Shown: positions 50,201 through 61,602 of the stretch, in pieces | How positions within the stretch are numbered: position 1 is the stretch's first letter | Layout of the letters: each line of letters opens with the position of its first letter | NCBI GenBank assembly: GCA_020086605.1 | Contig: JACBWW010000040.1 | Location: 4,445,663 to 4,509,662 of the forward strand | DNA: 64,000 bases | Source: Lanius collurio | Taxonomy: Eukaryota > Chordata > Aves > Passeriformes > Laniidae | Reading direction: 5' to 3' | Made by a program: the position numbers and the translations under genes | Notes under the pieces: generated by a model | The model's input: only the letters and a program-made list of their open reading frames with translations | Databases searched by the model: none | What the model was told of the DNA's origin: nothing

Positions 50201-51082
50201 CAGCAAACTCATTTGGGATGAATCCAGGATGACTGGAAATCTGGGTATAAAATGAGGTTTCGTGTAAAGTCTGCTCAAAGTCACATCATGGTTGTGGTTG
50301 CTCCTCACTTAAAGAGCTGAAACCATTTTCTAGGCACAGACCATCTCTGTTTTCCAGAAACTTGGGCACAGATGGACCAAGGTCAGAATTTAATATGGGA
50401 GCAACACTTATATTCCAGTTGCTTGCTAATGATGGACTTGGATTCCCAATTTGACATTTTTGACATTTTGTAGTTGTGTGACTGCCTTGAAAGCAATGAG
50501 CAAATTCCTTTGGCCTTGGTAGTCCCCAGAGGAGAAACCCCACTGAGATAGCAGAAAGGCAGATATGGGAGCCAGAGCTTTGCTCTTCACCACCAGAGCC
50601 TGTCTCTCTCCTCTTTATCTTGCTTGTATAGAGACAAATCAAAATTCAGGGACTTGTGCCACACTCTCTTCATAATGCATGTGTACAAATATTTGCATGC
50701 AGCAGTGGTTCAAAGGAGCCTGGAGATGGTATCTTAACTGTGGTGCTTTCCCAGACCATTGCTGTGCTTTGCCTTTGTGAATAAAGGCAGTAGTGTCTGC
50801 AGTCAGGAGATCTCTCATATAGATTTAATCTGGCTGTTTTCCTCCCTAGGGAGCAGAGTTGAGGATAGCGAAGTTCAAGGTAGCGTGTGTTGGAGTTTTG
50901 CAAGCAGAATAGACATGGAAATTTGAAGCCTAAATTGCACATTCCAGTCTTCTTATGGAAATGGTGAGCAAAGAGGAAGCAGAGTCATTGGTACTGATCA
51001 TGTGCCAGTTTTTAAATACCAGTGCAGATCCAGAGAGTTTATTTCTGAACACCCCGTGTGTGTCTGTACACACAGGCACAGG
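47241..51082. other. Non-coding stretch downstream of the candidate exon
   Basis: Contains A-rich runs at about 47380-47392 and 48878-48895. Minus-strand frames at 47866-48240 and 48686-49081 carry no domain. No recognisable second exon or mobile element. Confidence 0.4.
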
Positions 51083-51106
51083 CATAGGTGTGGAAACACA
51101 CCTATG
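51083..51106. repeat. Perfect 9-bp hairpin with 6-nt loop
   Basis: CATAGGTGT and ACACCTATG pair perfectly around GGAAAC. It lies just right of a TGTGTGTCTGTACACACA stretch that is itself self-complementary. A chance origin is possible. Confidence 0.7.
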
Positions 51107-52946
51107 TTTGGTGTTTATAAACAGTGCACCACCCTGCTCTGCTTATAGACCCCACTGATGATTGCTTTATTCATCTTGTGGCAGACCCATTTAAAGGAAA
51201 ATGCATTCCCCGTTTCCTTGCTACTATAAATTCCGTGCTATGGGAAAGTAGCAGAGTGCTCTAACTGTACCTCCATGGAGAAATGCCCTGTTGAGGAGAG
51301 GAGTATTATACAGGGAACAATTGACAGCCCTTCACTTCAGTGGGTACATTTCTCTGTACAGCTGCATCACCACTAATGATAAATGAGTAATGTTTGATAG
51401 CTGGCTCCGTTGCCTGACAGCTACAGTTTTGGCCAGAGGGCCACGACAGGCTTTAGACTTCTGTTCAAAATGAGTTAAACATATTAGGTATTACGAAGCC
51501 ACAGAAGCCTCGAGAATGAGTGCTGAAATGAGTTATCAAGGTATGCTCCTGGGTACACAACTTGCAAAGCAGATGTCATTCTAATAATGTGTGATATAGA
51601 ACATGTCTGGCCTAAACCCTGCTGGATGAAATATGAAGCCCCGTTGGTGATATTTAATACCATTTTATGAGGTGCCATCTTATAAAGACAATGCCCGCCT
51701 TATGTGGAATGCTTAAGGTATTTTGCCAAAGGCACTGGGAGGTATCTGAACTAAGTAGAATTTTTATTATTTTATAAGCCTTTACTTTGTAATATTTCTG
51801 TCTCTACATTATTGTGGTACTAGCTGCACTAACCCTTTGTCTAGTGAACTTCATGAGCGGTTTGCTGATAGATTGACTGATAGCCACGGCTGCCTGTGGA
51901 TGTAAAGGCCAGTTCCTACCTAAATATATTCCTAGCAAAAAAAAATAAAGTAGAAAGCAGACTTCAAAAGGAAATAAAGCTTTACAGGAGGCACTCTTGG
52001 AAAAGAGGTCCTTGAAGCTATGAGATGCAGAGGTTTTGGTGTTTTTTAAGGGAGTGAGGCTTGGCAAGGTTGTGCGTTTGCGTATTACAGCTGCAGCATT
52101 CATTTTGTCTTGAATTCCTGTTGTAAACTTTGACTTCCTGTTGAGATTCCTGGGTCCCTTTGCTGATATCCCAAGGACATACGTCGAGTCGCTTAGTTTC
52201 GGGAAGACGATGAGTGTTTTCACTCTCCAGTTCTCTCTTTATTTACATATTTTCATTTAAGGCTGCTTTTGTGAACCAAATTGCCTCCTTTTTCAGGTCT
52301 GTTGGAAGGCAGAGGCAGAGGGGAGTGCAAGCAGTTATTCTGAGCAAATTAGGTATCTCCTCCCTGGGATGCAAAGCCCGTGCTGACAACGCTGCAGTGT
52401 TAAAGACCCCAGTGGGGGTGATACTTCCATTGCAGTGATGCTGAGTCAGTGCAAATGGGCTCAGTGCTCAGAGCCCATCGCCGCTGCCAGAGGATCTGGT
52501 CCACTGCAGCAAGGGAGTAGTTTTCTTGTCTTAATCCTACATCGTTCTGTGTCTCACAGTTCTGCTAGTCTTCCATGCTTCTCTGTCTTGCCTCTCCTGA
52601 GAAGATAGTGCCCATGACCTAGAAAGCAGCCACTTCCCAGAGCACTCACTGGGAAAGGCTGATGTGGCCCAGCTTTTGCTCGTTGGTTTGATCCCGCAGG
52701 GTGTCTCTTGCAAGGCAGGCCAGGGTCCCCGTTTCTCCTCCCTGGAGGGTCTCCTGCTCAGCCATGATCAGACTTGATGAACCTCACAGAAATAGGTCCA
52801 TGTGACTATTTCTGCTGATTTGCTTGTCTGAAGAAACATCAGCACTAAAGAAATTACTCAGCTCAGTGCGCCAGTGACCACCACATAGAATTTCCAGCTA
52901 GAAAGACACCCCTGTGCTAAAATAGGTGGCGGTTCTTGCTCTTAAT
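51107..52946. other. Non-coding stretch, no gene seen
   Basis: No repeat or gene was recognised. A CpG-bearing patch (ACATACGTCGAGTCGCTTAGTTTCGGG) lies near 52178-52204. Confidence 0.4.
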
Positions 52947-52979
52947 CCTCACATTCTCTTTCTGCCTCCCCAGGTAAGT
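52947..52979 (+). other. Candidate recursive (zero-length exon) splice site
   Basis: A long pyrimidine tract (TCCTCACATTCTCTTTCTGCCTCCCCAG) ends in an acceptor AG at 52972-52973 and is followed directly by GTAAGT at 52974-52979, a consensus donor. A CTTAAT branch-site-like word lies about 28 bases upstream of the AG. This juxtaposed 3'-5' splice site is the defining signature of recursive splice sites, at which long introns are removed in steps and a donor is regenerated. Vertebrate cases lie in very long introns of neuronal genes. It is on the same strand as the 57-nt exon. Confidence 0.6.
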
Positions 52980-53354
52980 GATCTCTCAATGTGTGGTAGT
53001 GCAGCCTGATGCGAGGAGGTGTTAGGTTAATTCCCTTTGATAAAACCCCACTAACTTTTTTTTGCCCTTGAAAAACTTGTTTTCCCTTCCAAATGCATCA
53101 TCCTGTGAGCCCAAGGTTCGCAGATATTCAGATTCATCTTCCTTTATACCATAAACATGCCAGATATATATAATCCATTTGGACACTGGCAAGTGATGAC
53201 TATCAGAGGCAGAATGGGTACTGAGGGGCCCGTAGTTATACAGTAACATCAGCCTGGCAGCAGGTCATCCATCGTGCTGGATGATCTGTCCATCTCCCTG
53301 CCTATGGCTTGTAGCACATAAAATACAGAGGAAAAGTCAGACCAAATATTTTGT
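52980..53354. other. Non-coding stretch downstream of the recursive splice site
   Basis: In vertebrate recursive sites a poison exon often follows with its own donor. Possible donors here are GAG before GTGTTA (about 53020) and TAG before GTTAAT (about 53026); neither is strong. Confidence 0.3.
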
Positions 53355-53696
53355 GTGCGATGCTCGACGCATCTCAGCCCAGCTCTTCTAGCCTCAGTTT
53401 TAAATGCACTCGTGGACCAACTGTCTGGTCGAGACACTGCTTTTGAAAGAAACGTGTCTCAGAAATTCCTGAAAGTCGCTGCTCAGTGTGTGACATGTCA
53501 AGTTACATCTGCTGTGTCACGAAACATCAGCGTGTTGCGAAAGACCGTAATGAAAGGTGACAAGACATGCTGTAAACAGTTTCGGTCGATGTTTTTATTT
53601 ATCCCAGAGCAAATTTCATGCAATATCACGATCATGGGGAGAATTCAGCTTCTGTTCCATCACTCAGCAAAACTTTTGCCTCTGGTGCTCTGTTGA
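53355..53696 (+). other. CpG-retaining open stretch, exon or conserved element uncertain
   Basis: A frame of about 113 codons is open in sequence that is not GC-rich, with scattered CpGs (GCGATGCTCGACGC, GGTCGAGAC, AGTCGCTGC, TGTTGCGAAAGACCG, TTTCGGTCGATG). A GAAAG before GTGACA at 53557 could be a donor, and CCCAGCTCTTCTAG (AG at 53390-53391) an acceptor. No family is recognised (for example FERNVSQKFLKVAAQC). The texture would also suit a conserved non-coding element. Confidence 0.2.
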
Positions 53697-54299
53697 CTGA
53701 CCCTGAACATTTCGGGTGTGGAGGTAGGTCAGCCTTCAAGCCGAGTGCTCTCGGGATCACCGCCCCTGCCCCAGCACACGTTGTGGTGGGTCTGTGCTCG
53801 GCAGACCCCAGGGACCCCTGAGGGGTCAGGAGTGCTGGGGTGGCATTTCCCCCCAGCCTCAGCTGTGTCCCACCACCCACGCAGGTGCTGCATGGGGAAT
53901 TCCTCCCGTTTCCCAGCCAAACGTGTGGCCGGGCACGGGGCTCCCCAAAAGGAGCTGTGAGGGATAACTCAGCGTTCCCACGATGTGCCAGGGCCCTTCA
54001 TGGGGCTTTCTTTGCCTCTCAGAGAAAGCTCATAAACCCATTTGCAAATCCTCCGTTTGAGTTGTACAGGTGGCTCATGTTTATCGAGGTTTTCTACTTG
54101 GAGCTCATTTCCTTAAAATCTGTCCTTATGTTTGCTAAAATCCACACAGTCCCTGTTCCAAGCTGCACGAGGCTTTTAGCTCCTTTTTTCCTCTCAGCAT
54201 TTTTTGCCTATATTGTTGCAGGAGTCAAATGGGGAAATGCACAGAGCTGGGAGATTAAAGATGTAAATTTTATAAACAGAAATCAAAGGTCCTAAATCC
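53697..54299. other. Non-coding stretch, no gene seen
   Basis: GC-richer part at 53720-53960 with overlapping frames on both strands and no domain. Confidence 0.4.
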
Positions 54300-54870
54300 T
54301 GAGCAAAGAAAAGCCTACATAAGTATGAACATTAAAAAACATACATAAATAGTACTTCAAGGCTGAATGTGTTAAATTATTCAACAGTTAAGTCATAAGT
54401 GTTCTTAAACTTAAGTATAAAAATGCCCTTGACAATATTTCATAGCTGTGCATTTCTTTAAAATATTTAGCATTCTCATTAAAGAGAATGACTTTATTTT
54501 ATATATTAGTTACACTCCTGCTTGTTAATATGAAGGAATTTAGTAGCAAAGAGCATTCTTATGTATATAAGCCAAAGACAATTTACATATAAAGTTGGAC
54601 GACTATTCACTTTTTATTTATTCCTGGATCATCTGCATCCACGCAGAGCTATATAGCATTTAAACAAATTTGTTCCTTAATGTGTAGTATTAATATCTCC
54701 TGCCCCAAAATATCATTTGCTAATGCCATCGCAGAGACAGGTTCATTCAAAGCTACATGGAAGTTCTTGCCTTTGAAAGACTTAATGAACCTTACATTTT
54801 TGGTATACTGCACAGTGTAATGCCTATTACATATTCATTGCCAGAATGGAAGATTTCCTTTAACTCTGAG
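54300..54870. promoter_or_regulatory. AT-rich, repeat-free block, possible conserved non-coding element
   Basis: Long complex AT-rich sequence without simple repeats, containing TTAAATTATTCAACAG, TTTTATTTATTCCTGG and ACATATTCATTGCC-type words and a 7-bp hairpin CATTCTC/GAGAATG at 54471-54490. No frames of note. Composition alone cannot prove function. Confidence 0.25.
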
Positions 54871-57800
54871 CTTCCTGGTCTAGTTCACTGTAAAACATTG
54901 TCAAAAGTCACAAGAGACTTTCGCTGAAAATTGTGACTCTTGATAGCAGGATGTAATGGGGAGGTTTAGAATAGAAGAACCAGTGGTATATGGGCCCAGG
55001 GGGAATCGTTCTGACAGACAAATGGATGGATAATACAGTTTTTGACATAATGGGATGAAAAAGTTTATGCCAGAAAGAACTGAATTAAAGTTATTACTTT
55101 GAGGAAATTTTCAAGTTCTCAAGACCAGTGGTATTACCTGCGTTCGTTTCATTTTACTGCATTTCTGCATAACAGGTTTTTAAACAGGGTTGGTTTTGAA
55201 TTGATTTATAAGCTTACTAACAAATTTGCAATCAAAATTGTAGTCGCTTTCTTGGAAGTAACCCCAGTAACATCATTTTACAGGGGGTTGTTTTGGGAGC
55301 AGGATTTTTTGATCTTTCTGGTTTTTGCAAGTCCTGCATCATCGGTTTGCCTCTCAACTCCCTTTTGTAAGGACAGCAAAACAAAAAAGGCTATTATTCT
55401 GCATTTTCCTCTGGAATAGTAGGAGGTTATTTTGTAAAAATTTCTTTTTCTCAGTGCTTTGAGAACTTTGGAAATTCACAGCTCTGAGATCCCCGAGCCC
55501 TGGTGAGACACAGAAGTCGGCTGATGAACAAACCATTGCAAACCCGATGCCTTAGTTAAACAAGGCCATCCAGAAAAAAAAAAAAGGGGTGTGGGGGGGA
55601 CTGTACGTTTTTCTACTCATTATTTTTAGGTGATGGCAGGGCTGGGCTGCCAGTCAGACACGTTGTTGAGGGGTGCTGTTTGCACATGTGCACCCAAGGG
55701 TTTGACCGCAAGTCTCTGGAGAGGGGACAGTGCAAGAACAGCCGCTGCTCCCCGAAGTCTCTGCCTGAGCTGTGTTTCATTTTAGCTGGCAGGGACGGAG
55801 CCCACGGCTGAAATGCAGAAATAAGAGCGGCAGAGAGAGGCCCTCATAATGGCAGAGATGAAAAATGTGTTAGCACAGAACAATGAAGTGATGGTAAATC
55901 TGAGACGTAGGCACCAGTCACCACTTGTACCATGCTGTTGTCAGAAGTGTGTTGAGATATCGGAGAGAGCAGGCTGAGAAAGGGAAGCTAATTATACCAC
56001 ATTATTCACTTCTGCTCATTAGGTGTAGTACAAAGGCCCTGCTTTTTATGTATATATTAAAGTACTGAGGACTACAGGAATAGATAACTTCATGTTTCTT
56101 TTGTTTCTCATGGGTCAGTTCAGACAGAAAAATTGTGTTTTTCCAGACATCCAGCTGCAGAATTAGGGATTTCCTCCTGCATCACCTCTAACAAATAGGA
56201 AAAGACAACTCCCCTCCCTCTTGAAACCCAGCAAGCAAAGCTCCTGTTCCTCGTGACAATTCCTCCTCCAGTGCCTGTGTGAGGGTGTGTGGGATGGTTC
56301 CTGCCTTCTCCCCTCTGCTCAGCACAGGCACCAGTGTCCATGAAAAAGCTCTTCCTGCTTAATCCCTCTTCCTCACATGGGTACACGGGCAATTTGACAG
56401 CCTTCTCCACTGATGAGATTCATGCCTGGGTCACACTGTCCCCTCATGCTGCCACTTGTCCCTCCATCATCCTCAGTCCACAGATACCTCTCTGGCTGAG
56501 TGTCAATGAAATGAATTCAGCTGTTTAATAAACTTTGGGTGGTACACATAATACATTCTGCCTTAGATGTTTCACCTGCCTCACAATCCTCGTATTGCTT
56601 TCAGATCTGTAAACGAGCCATTAGGAAAAGATGAAGGGGAAGGCAAAGGATCAGTTTATTGAAATTATTTATACATGAGAAATACCTGACTTTCAACATT
56701 CATGGCTCTTTAATGCTCAAGTCACAGAGAACACATTAAATCTAAGAGGAGAGGAACAGGTATTGCACTTCCACACTGAGGTGAATGAAATCAGATTTGG
56801 ACATCGAAACCTACCCTTCTCCACACTGAAAATTGCCTTGCTCTTCTAATTAGGAGCATCACAAAAGTCACTGCTTCAGTGAAATACCCTGCAGCTACAC
56901 AAAAGGATAGACTGGAGAAGCACACATCTACCAATAAGTGGCACTGAGCATCTACTCCATTTCTCACACAGGTTGGCATATCTCTCAGTGGTCCATCTGG
57001 TAGAATTGGATGGCATTTATCAGGAAATAATCCAATTGTGGCATGCCAAAACCTGAACATGAAAAGTACTTGTGCCTAGTGTCAATCATTCACCCTCTGA
57101 CAGTTCAATAAACATCCTTTCTGTGATGGTTTTCAGGAACACTGACACCCAAAATGCTGGAAACAATGCCAGAGATGGAAATGACAATGCTTCTGTGAAA
57201 CATCAAAGGGGGCCGACACAACCTGGCATGGATTTTGCCAAGTGTTGCTTAGCAATACATGGTGCTTGTGGGCCACTGGCGTGTCAGGATTAGCTGTGAG
57301 GGGAGAGATATTCACACCTTTGCTGAGAATGCCTCCTTCCCAAATAAAGCAGCACAAGGCAGGGAAGTGCAGCATCAGCAGGAGCAGGGGATGCCACAGC
57401 CACAATATACAATTCTAGGCTTCCGAAATGCCATCTGCTCTCCGCACTTGTCTTCCTCGGGTGTGGAAAGGCAAAGTGCCACGAGGACGTGGTGCTGTCC
57501 TGCCCAGCTCGTGGGCTTGGAGGGTATGAGGAAGTTTCATGGCCTTTTTCTTTCAGAGGGGACTGAACTTTGCTACCAGCAGCTCATGCAGGCAGAATTT
57601 GACCTGGACTGGGTTGGCCTCTGGGCTTGCAGGATAGTGACAAGATATGGGAAGAAATATTGAACCTGGAATTAGGAGGTGAATGACCAATATGACTCCC
57701 AACAAAATGTGAAATAGGGATGATTATTTTAAAAGCAAAATTGGTGGCAGCTGTAAAAGGATGCAAGGAGATCTTGGTAACAAAAGAAAAAACTTGTTTG

Positions 57801-57971
57801 CTTCCTGCATTTCCCAAGCCAGCCCCTCTCCCCCGGTGCCTGGATGTGGCTCTGCAGCCACCCCCACCCTGCAAGGGATCCTGAAGGGTAAAAGCAGCTT
57901 TTCCAGAAAAACAAAGCAACTGCAGTGGCCACAGGGAAAACGTATTATTTGATATTGCAGGCACCACTTTG
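54871..57971. other. Non-coding stretch, no gene seen
   Basis: No mobile element was recognised. An A/G run lies near 55574-55600. The frames at 55099-55419 (+) and 57133-57405 (-) have no domain. Confidence 0.4.
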
Positions 57972-58120
57972 CCACTGAGGAGGAAACTGAATTGGGGGAA
58001 GTGAAATAACTTGCCTGAAGCCACCGACAGACCTGGGAACTAAACTCTGGCCTCCTTCATGTGCCAAATCCTGGAGCAGAGGCTCACGAGGTCTAACCAA
58101 ATTGCCTTTTATCTGTGTGT
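57972..58120 (-). repeat. MIR-type SINE, inverted
   Basis: CCACTGAGGAGGAAACTGAATTGGGGGAAGTGAAATAACTTGCCTGAAGCCACCGACAGACCTGGGAACTAAACTCTGGCCTCC is the reverse complement order of MIR core and head (GAGGAAACTGAGGC, AGTAACTTGCCCAAGGTCACAC, GAACCCAGGTCTCC). AGCAGAGGCTCACGAGGTCTAACCA corresponds to the tRNA-like start. It is nearly full in its 5' half. Confidence 0.8.
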
Positions 58121-58929
58121 CTGGTAAATGGGAGTGGGAGGAATGTCTGCATATCAAATCAGGGGGTTTTGTCCATCTCGAAATTCCAGGTTTTCAGATC
58201 CAGGAACCAACTGACACCTGGAGCACGTAAACTGCCTTTTTGGTGTGGTGAGGACAGATCTGCGGGTCCAAACACAGACATGCCAGCTGAGCCTGTCCAA
58301 ACAGAGGCGCTGGGATCTGCTCTGAGTCCAGAGCCTGAGGGTTGGATAGGCTTGGGGAGGCACTTGTGGGGCAGTGCTGGTTCACCACTACCCCTGTTGG
58401 CTTGGGGCTGTAGACACCACAGTGGTGGTGGGGCTGCAAACTCCATGGAAAAGGTGCTTTCCACAGAGTGCTTCGAACAGAAATCCTGAGGTGTGCAGAT
58501 CCTTATATATACTTAAGACAGTTTTCCAGGGAGAAGTGCAAGCTAACTCCATCAGTGCCTTTGAGCCTTGACTTGTTAATTGGCATTACTTCTAATTCCC
58601 AGCTATATTTTAAGGTATGAACCTAAGGAATTTTAAAGTCATTATGTGGGTGAGGGACTGATAAAAATAAATCCTTCAGGTTTGAAAGTGGCAGAGAGGG
58701 AATAAAAGGTGTTAAGAAATCCAGGAGTTTTCAGCCAATTGGTTCAAAAAAGCATCCGGGTGGACTGCAGCTCCTAGAGAAAGGTCACTGATACTACTCT
58801 GGATACCTCTTTTTATGAACTTTATGCATCACATAAAATAAATTTAAAGCAGTTTAATTTAACAGTCTAATTAGTCATGGTTTTTTCATCCTGGCTATTT
58901 AACTATACATGGAACAAAGAGAAAGACAC
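58121..58929. other. Non-coding stretch, no gene seen
   Basis: Overlapping frames on both strands at 58115-58490 show no domain. AT-rich from 58500 onward. Confidence 0.4.
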
Positions 58930-59085
58930 AGGGCCAAATTCGGAGCTGGCACAAATCAGCTCTGCAAGTCCAGGAAGTCATTCCTGCTCATCCAGGGCTG
59001 AATACAGATGCCAGTGGCCAAATTTGTCCCTGGGGGTAACATCCCTTGTGTCTGGAGACTTGAATTTGGCTGCCAGGAATTAATT
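58930..59085. repeat. Possible old amniote repeat fragment
   Basis: GGGCCAAATTCGGAGCTGGCACAAATCAG and, further on, GGCCAAATTTGTCCCTGGGGGTAACATC resemble the GGGCCAAATTC(T/A)GCCCTGGTGTAA words of a palindromic repeat common in amniote DNA. The match is from memory and diverged. Confidence 0.35.
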
Positions 59086-60570
59086 CTCCGCAGAGCAGAT
59101 CCTTGGGTCTCAGTGTTCAGAGCTTGAGCCAGGCGAGCTGAAACGTGGGTTGAACACTCAGCAGAAATGGCTTAAAGACTCAACATAGTTTGGAACAAAA
59201 CCCTTCTGTGTGTTGGCTTCGCAGAGACTCCCGCACGCATTTCCCTCCGCCTCAGCCAACTTAACTCACACCCGATTTCACTTTACATTTCAGCGTTCCT
59301 GTAATCTCGTGATCTCCGGCAAAGAGCAGTCACATGAGCACACCCTCCACTGAGAGTGTCTCTCCACTGCCTTTGATGTGGTGGCACTGGTTATGCCATT
59401 GCACTCGGTCGGCACCGCTCTTCAGCTCATGTGCACAAACCCACAGCATTAACCAGCCCTTGGTGCAGGGATGTAAATTGATCTCCTCAGAAACTTTACG
59501 AAGGTGAAGTTTCTGAGCAGATTTCCAGCTTGTAAAGTCTTAGGCCGGCTAAAGCCTAGACCTCCAAGTCCATGGTTATATCGTGGTATTTGGGAGGGTT
59601 GTGATCCCACTGCTGGCTTTCACTAACAAAACAAATTATTTTTCGTATGTTCTGGATTCCAGCAGAATCCTGCCTCACGCCAGTCAAGGTGTTTGCTTTG
59701 CAGTGTCCTTTTACAAGAGCATGTACTGGGGCCGGTTGCCATCTGATGTTGGCAGGCACTGGAGGGGCTTGGGAGGGGACTGGGGTAGCTTAGCCACGTG
59801 TCACCCCAGCCCCAAGGGACATGAGTCCCTCCCAAATGGCTCTTTCCAAAGCTCCTGCAAGGTACCATTACCCCAGCCAAAAATAACTACAACAAACAAC
59901 ATGAACACAATAAAGAAATTCAAATATATCTTAAACTACCTAATAATTAACCATGTTCAATTAGTCTCCAGGGTTTTCTGTGCTGCTGTGTGGTCTCCCT
60001 GGAGGCACCACCAGCACCACAGCAGTGAGTTAATGAGTTCTGGTTGTGTCTTGTCCGCACACTCAGCTGCTCTGCCTCCGGCCCGATGCTCCTAGGAAGA
60101 ACACCCACTTCAGAGGACTTTCTCCCTTTTCCTGCTGGAAGCTGATGAAAGGCTGGGTCCTCCCCTGTAATGCATTTACCAGGGCTCTGCAGGGCTGTGT
60201 GAGTTCAGGGCTCAGCAGGGTGCTACCCCGTGCCCCTTTGTGGGCACTACAACTGAGCTTGCCTGCTTAGTTGCAGGGTGAGGATCCCCACATCTGTCAC
60301 ATAAAGCCCAGGTCTCTCTCTGTAGTTTCAAGAGTTTGGCTTAATTCTCTCTTTGGGGAGGTCTGTAGACATCAGTACTTCCTGCCAGATCTGGCATCTG
60401 TACAAGTTACTCCGTTTTCTTCTGAAATTTGGTGTCACCAGACCATTAGGCCTTTTAGCACATCCTTCTCTTATCTTTAATTCATGTTTTGTTTAGCTTT
60501 TGCACAGCAATACACTCTTCCTAAAGTTTTTTGAAGCTCTGATTCTATTTTCTATCCCTCTTTTCTTCAG
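59086..60570. other. Non-coding stretch, no gene seen
   Basis: A frame at 59583-60095 (+, 170 codons) has no recognisable domain. A CpG-bearing patch lies at about 59265-59425. No repeat was recognised. Confidence 0.35.
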
Positions 60571-60754
60571 GTTCAGCCAGAAGCAGACCCTGTGTCTCTA
60601 CAAGAAATTGCATTTTCCCGTGAAACGCTGCACAATCCCAGTGGCACTGTAAGAGAGTCCCCAAAGGGAATCATGAGCAGGAAGGGAAGGGACCCTGTGG
60701 ACAAATCCAACACACTGGGCATTAGCTCAGCTTCCGAGTGCACCTCTCTGTTAG
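60571..60754 (+). CDS. Weak candidate exon (184 nt), unidentified product
   Basis: A good acceptor (CTATTTTCTATCCCTCTTTTCTTCAG) precedes and TTAG followed by GTAATG ends it. One frame is open across all 61 codons, starting VQPEADPVSLQEIAFSRETL. The frame remains open far beyond the donor (to 61110), so openness is weak evidence here. No domain or family is recognised. Direction is +, as for the 57-nt exon. Confidence 0.2.
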
Positions 60755-61479
60755 GTAATGGAAATGTTCTCTTATTTCCCATCTATGTAAGCATCTGTAT
60801 GACAGGATATGGCCGGCATCGGCTCCTTCAGCCCTGCTCTGTTGGGAGCTTCCATCTTCAGCTTTTCCATTTCCTTATTGTACCTGGATTATTTTTCTAC
60901 GATACCACTGGGTGGCTTGTGTACCATTGCTGGACTTCTTTCCATGAACCCTCTTTTTCCTCTGAGGGCTGCATCTTCCCATACCCCGAGGCACCAGCAG
61001 TGGTGCCAGGAGGGCCCGGTGCCAGCACTGTTGCTGCTGCTGCGAGCATTTTCCTTTCCCCACGCTCCACATCCCCTCTCCTGTGTCATTTCTCACAGTG
61101 GACACTTTAGTGCACCATTTTCTGCAGCCTCCCAATGTCACTGCCTCATGCTGTCCAGGCTGGGGGCTGTTTTCTTGCAGTACTTTGCATAAAGCTTCTC
61201 ACAGTACTGCTTTCCAGGAATTCTGTTCTGGACACGATTAATTCCTCTGTGTGGCAAATTTTAATTGTCTTATCAAGGAAATTTTTTTTCCCTGAGTTTT
61301 CCAATCTCTTTCCCTGGTGTTTTGCCTCAAATCTCAGCCATAATATGTTCCTTCTAATAAGGGATTCCAACCTGACAGTTGCAAGATTGGCAATGCCACC
61401 ACACTTTACAAAATCTGGAGTTTGCACCATGTTATATTTTTCTATGGAAAAATAAGACACTGGCATATGGCATCTCTCA
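60755..61479. other. Non-coding stretch, no gene seen
   Basis: Thymidine-rich, with many chance hydrophobic frames on +. No repeat was recognised. Confidence 0.35.
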
Positions 61480-61602
61480 AGAGAGTGGAGGCTGAGAATG
61501 GGAGGCCAAGAGAGTGGAGACTTATAGATTTGGAGGCCAGTAATGGGAGCTGAGAGAAGAGAGGCCAAGATTGGGAGGCCCAAAGAATGGAGGCTGAAGG
61601 AT
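61480..61602. repeat. Imperfect minisatellite (GAGAGTGGAGGC / TGGGAGGCCAAG units)
   Basis: The words AGAGTGGAG, GGAGGC(C)AAG and AATGGGAG(G) recur about five times with irregular 20-30 base spacing. It is a decayed purine-rich tandem repeat. Confidence 0.65.

Noticed and set aside
50380..50540. Possible MIR (GTTGTGTGACTGCCTTGAAAGCAATGAGCAAATTCC)
   Set aside because: Only one block of the SINE order is seen. It is too diverged to call.
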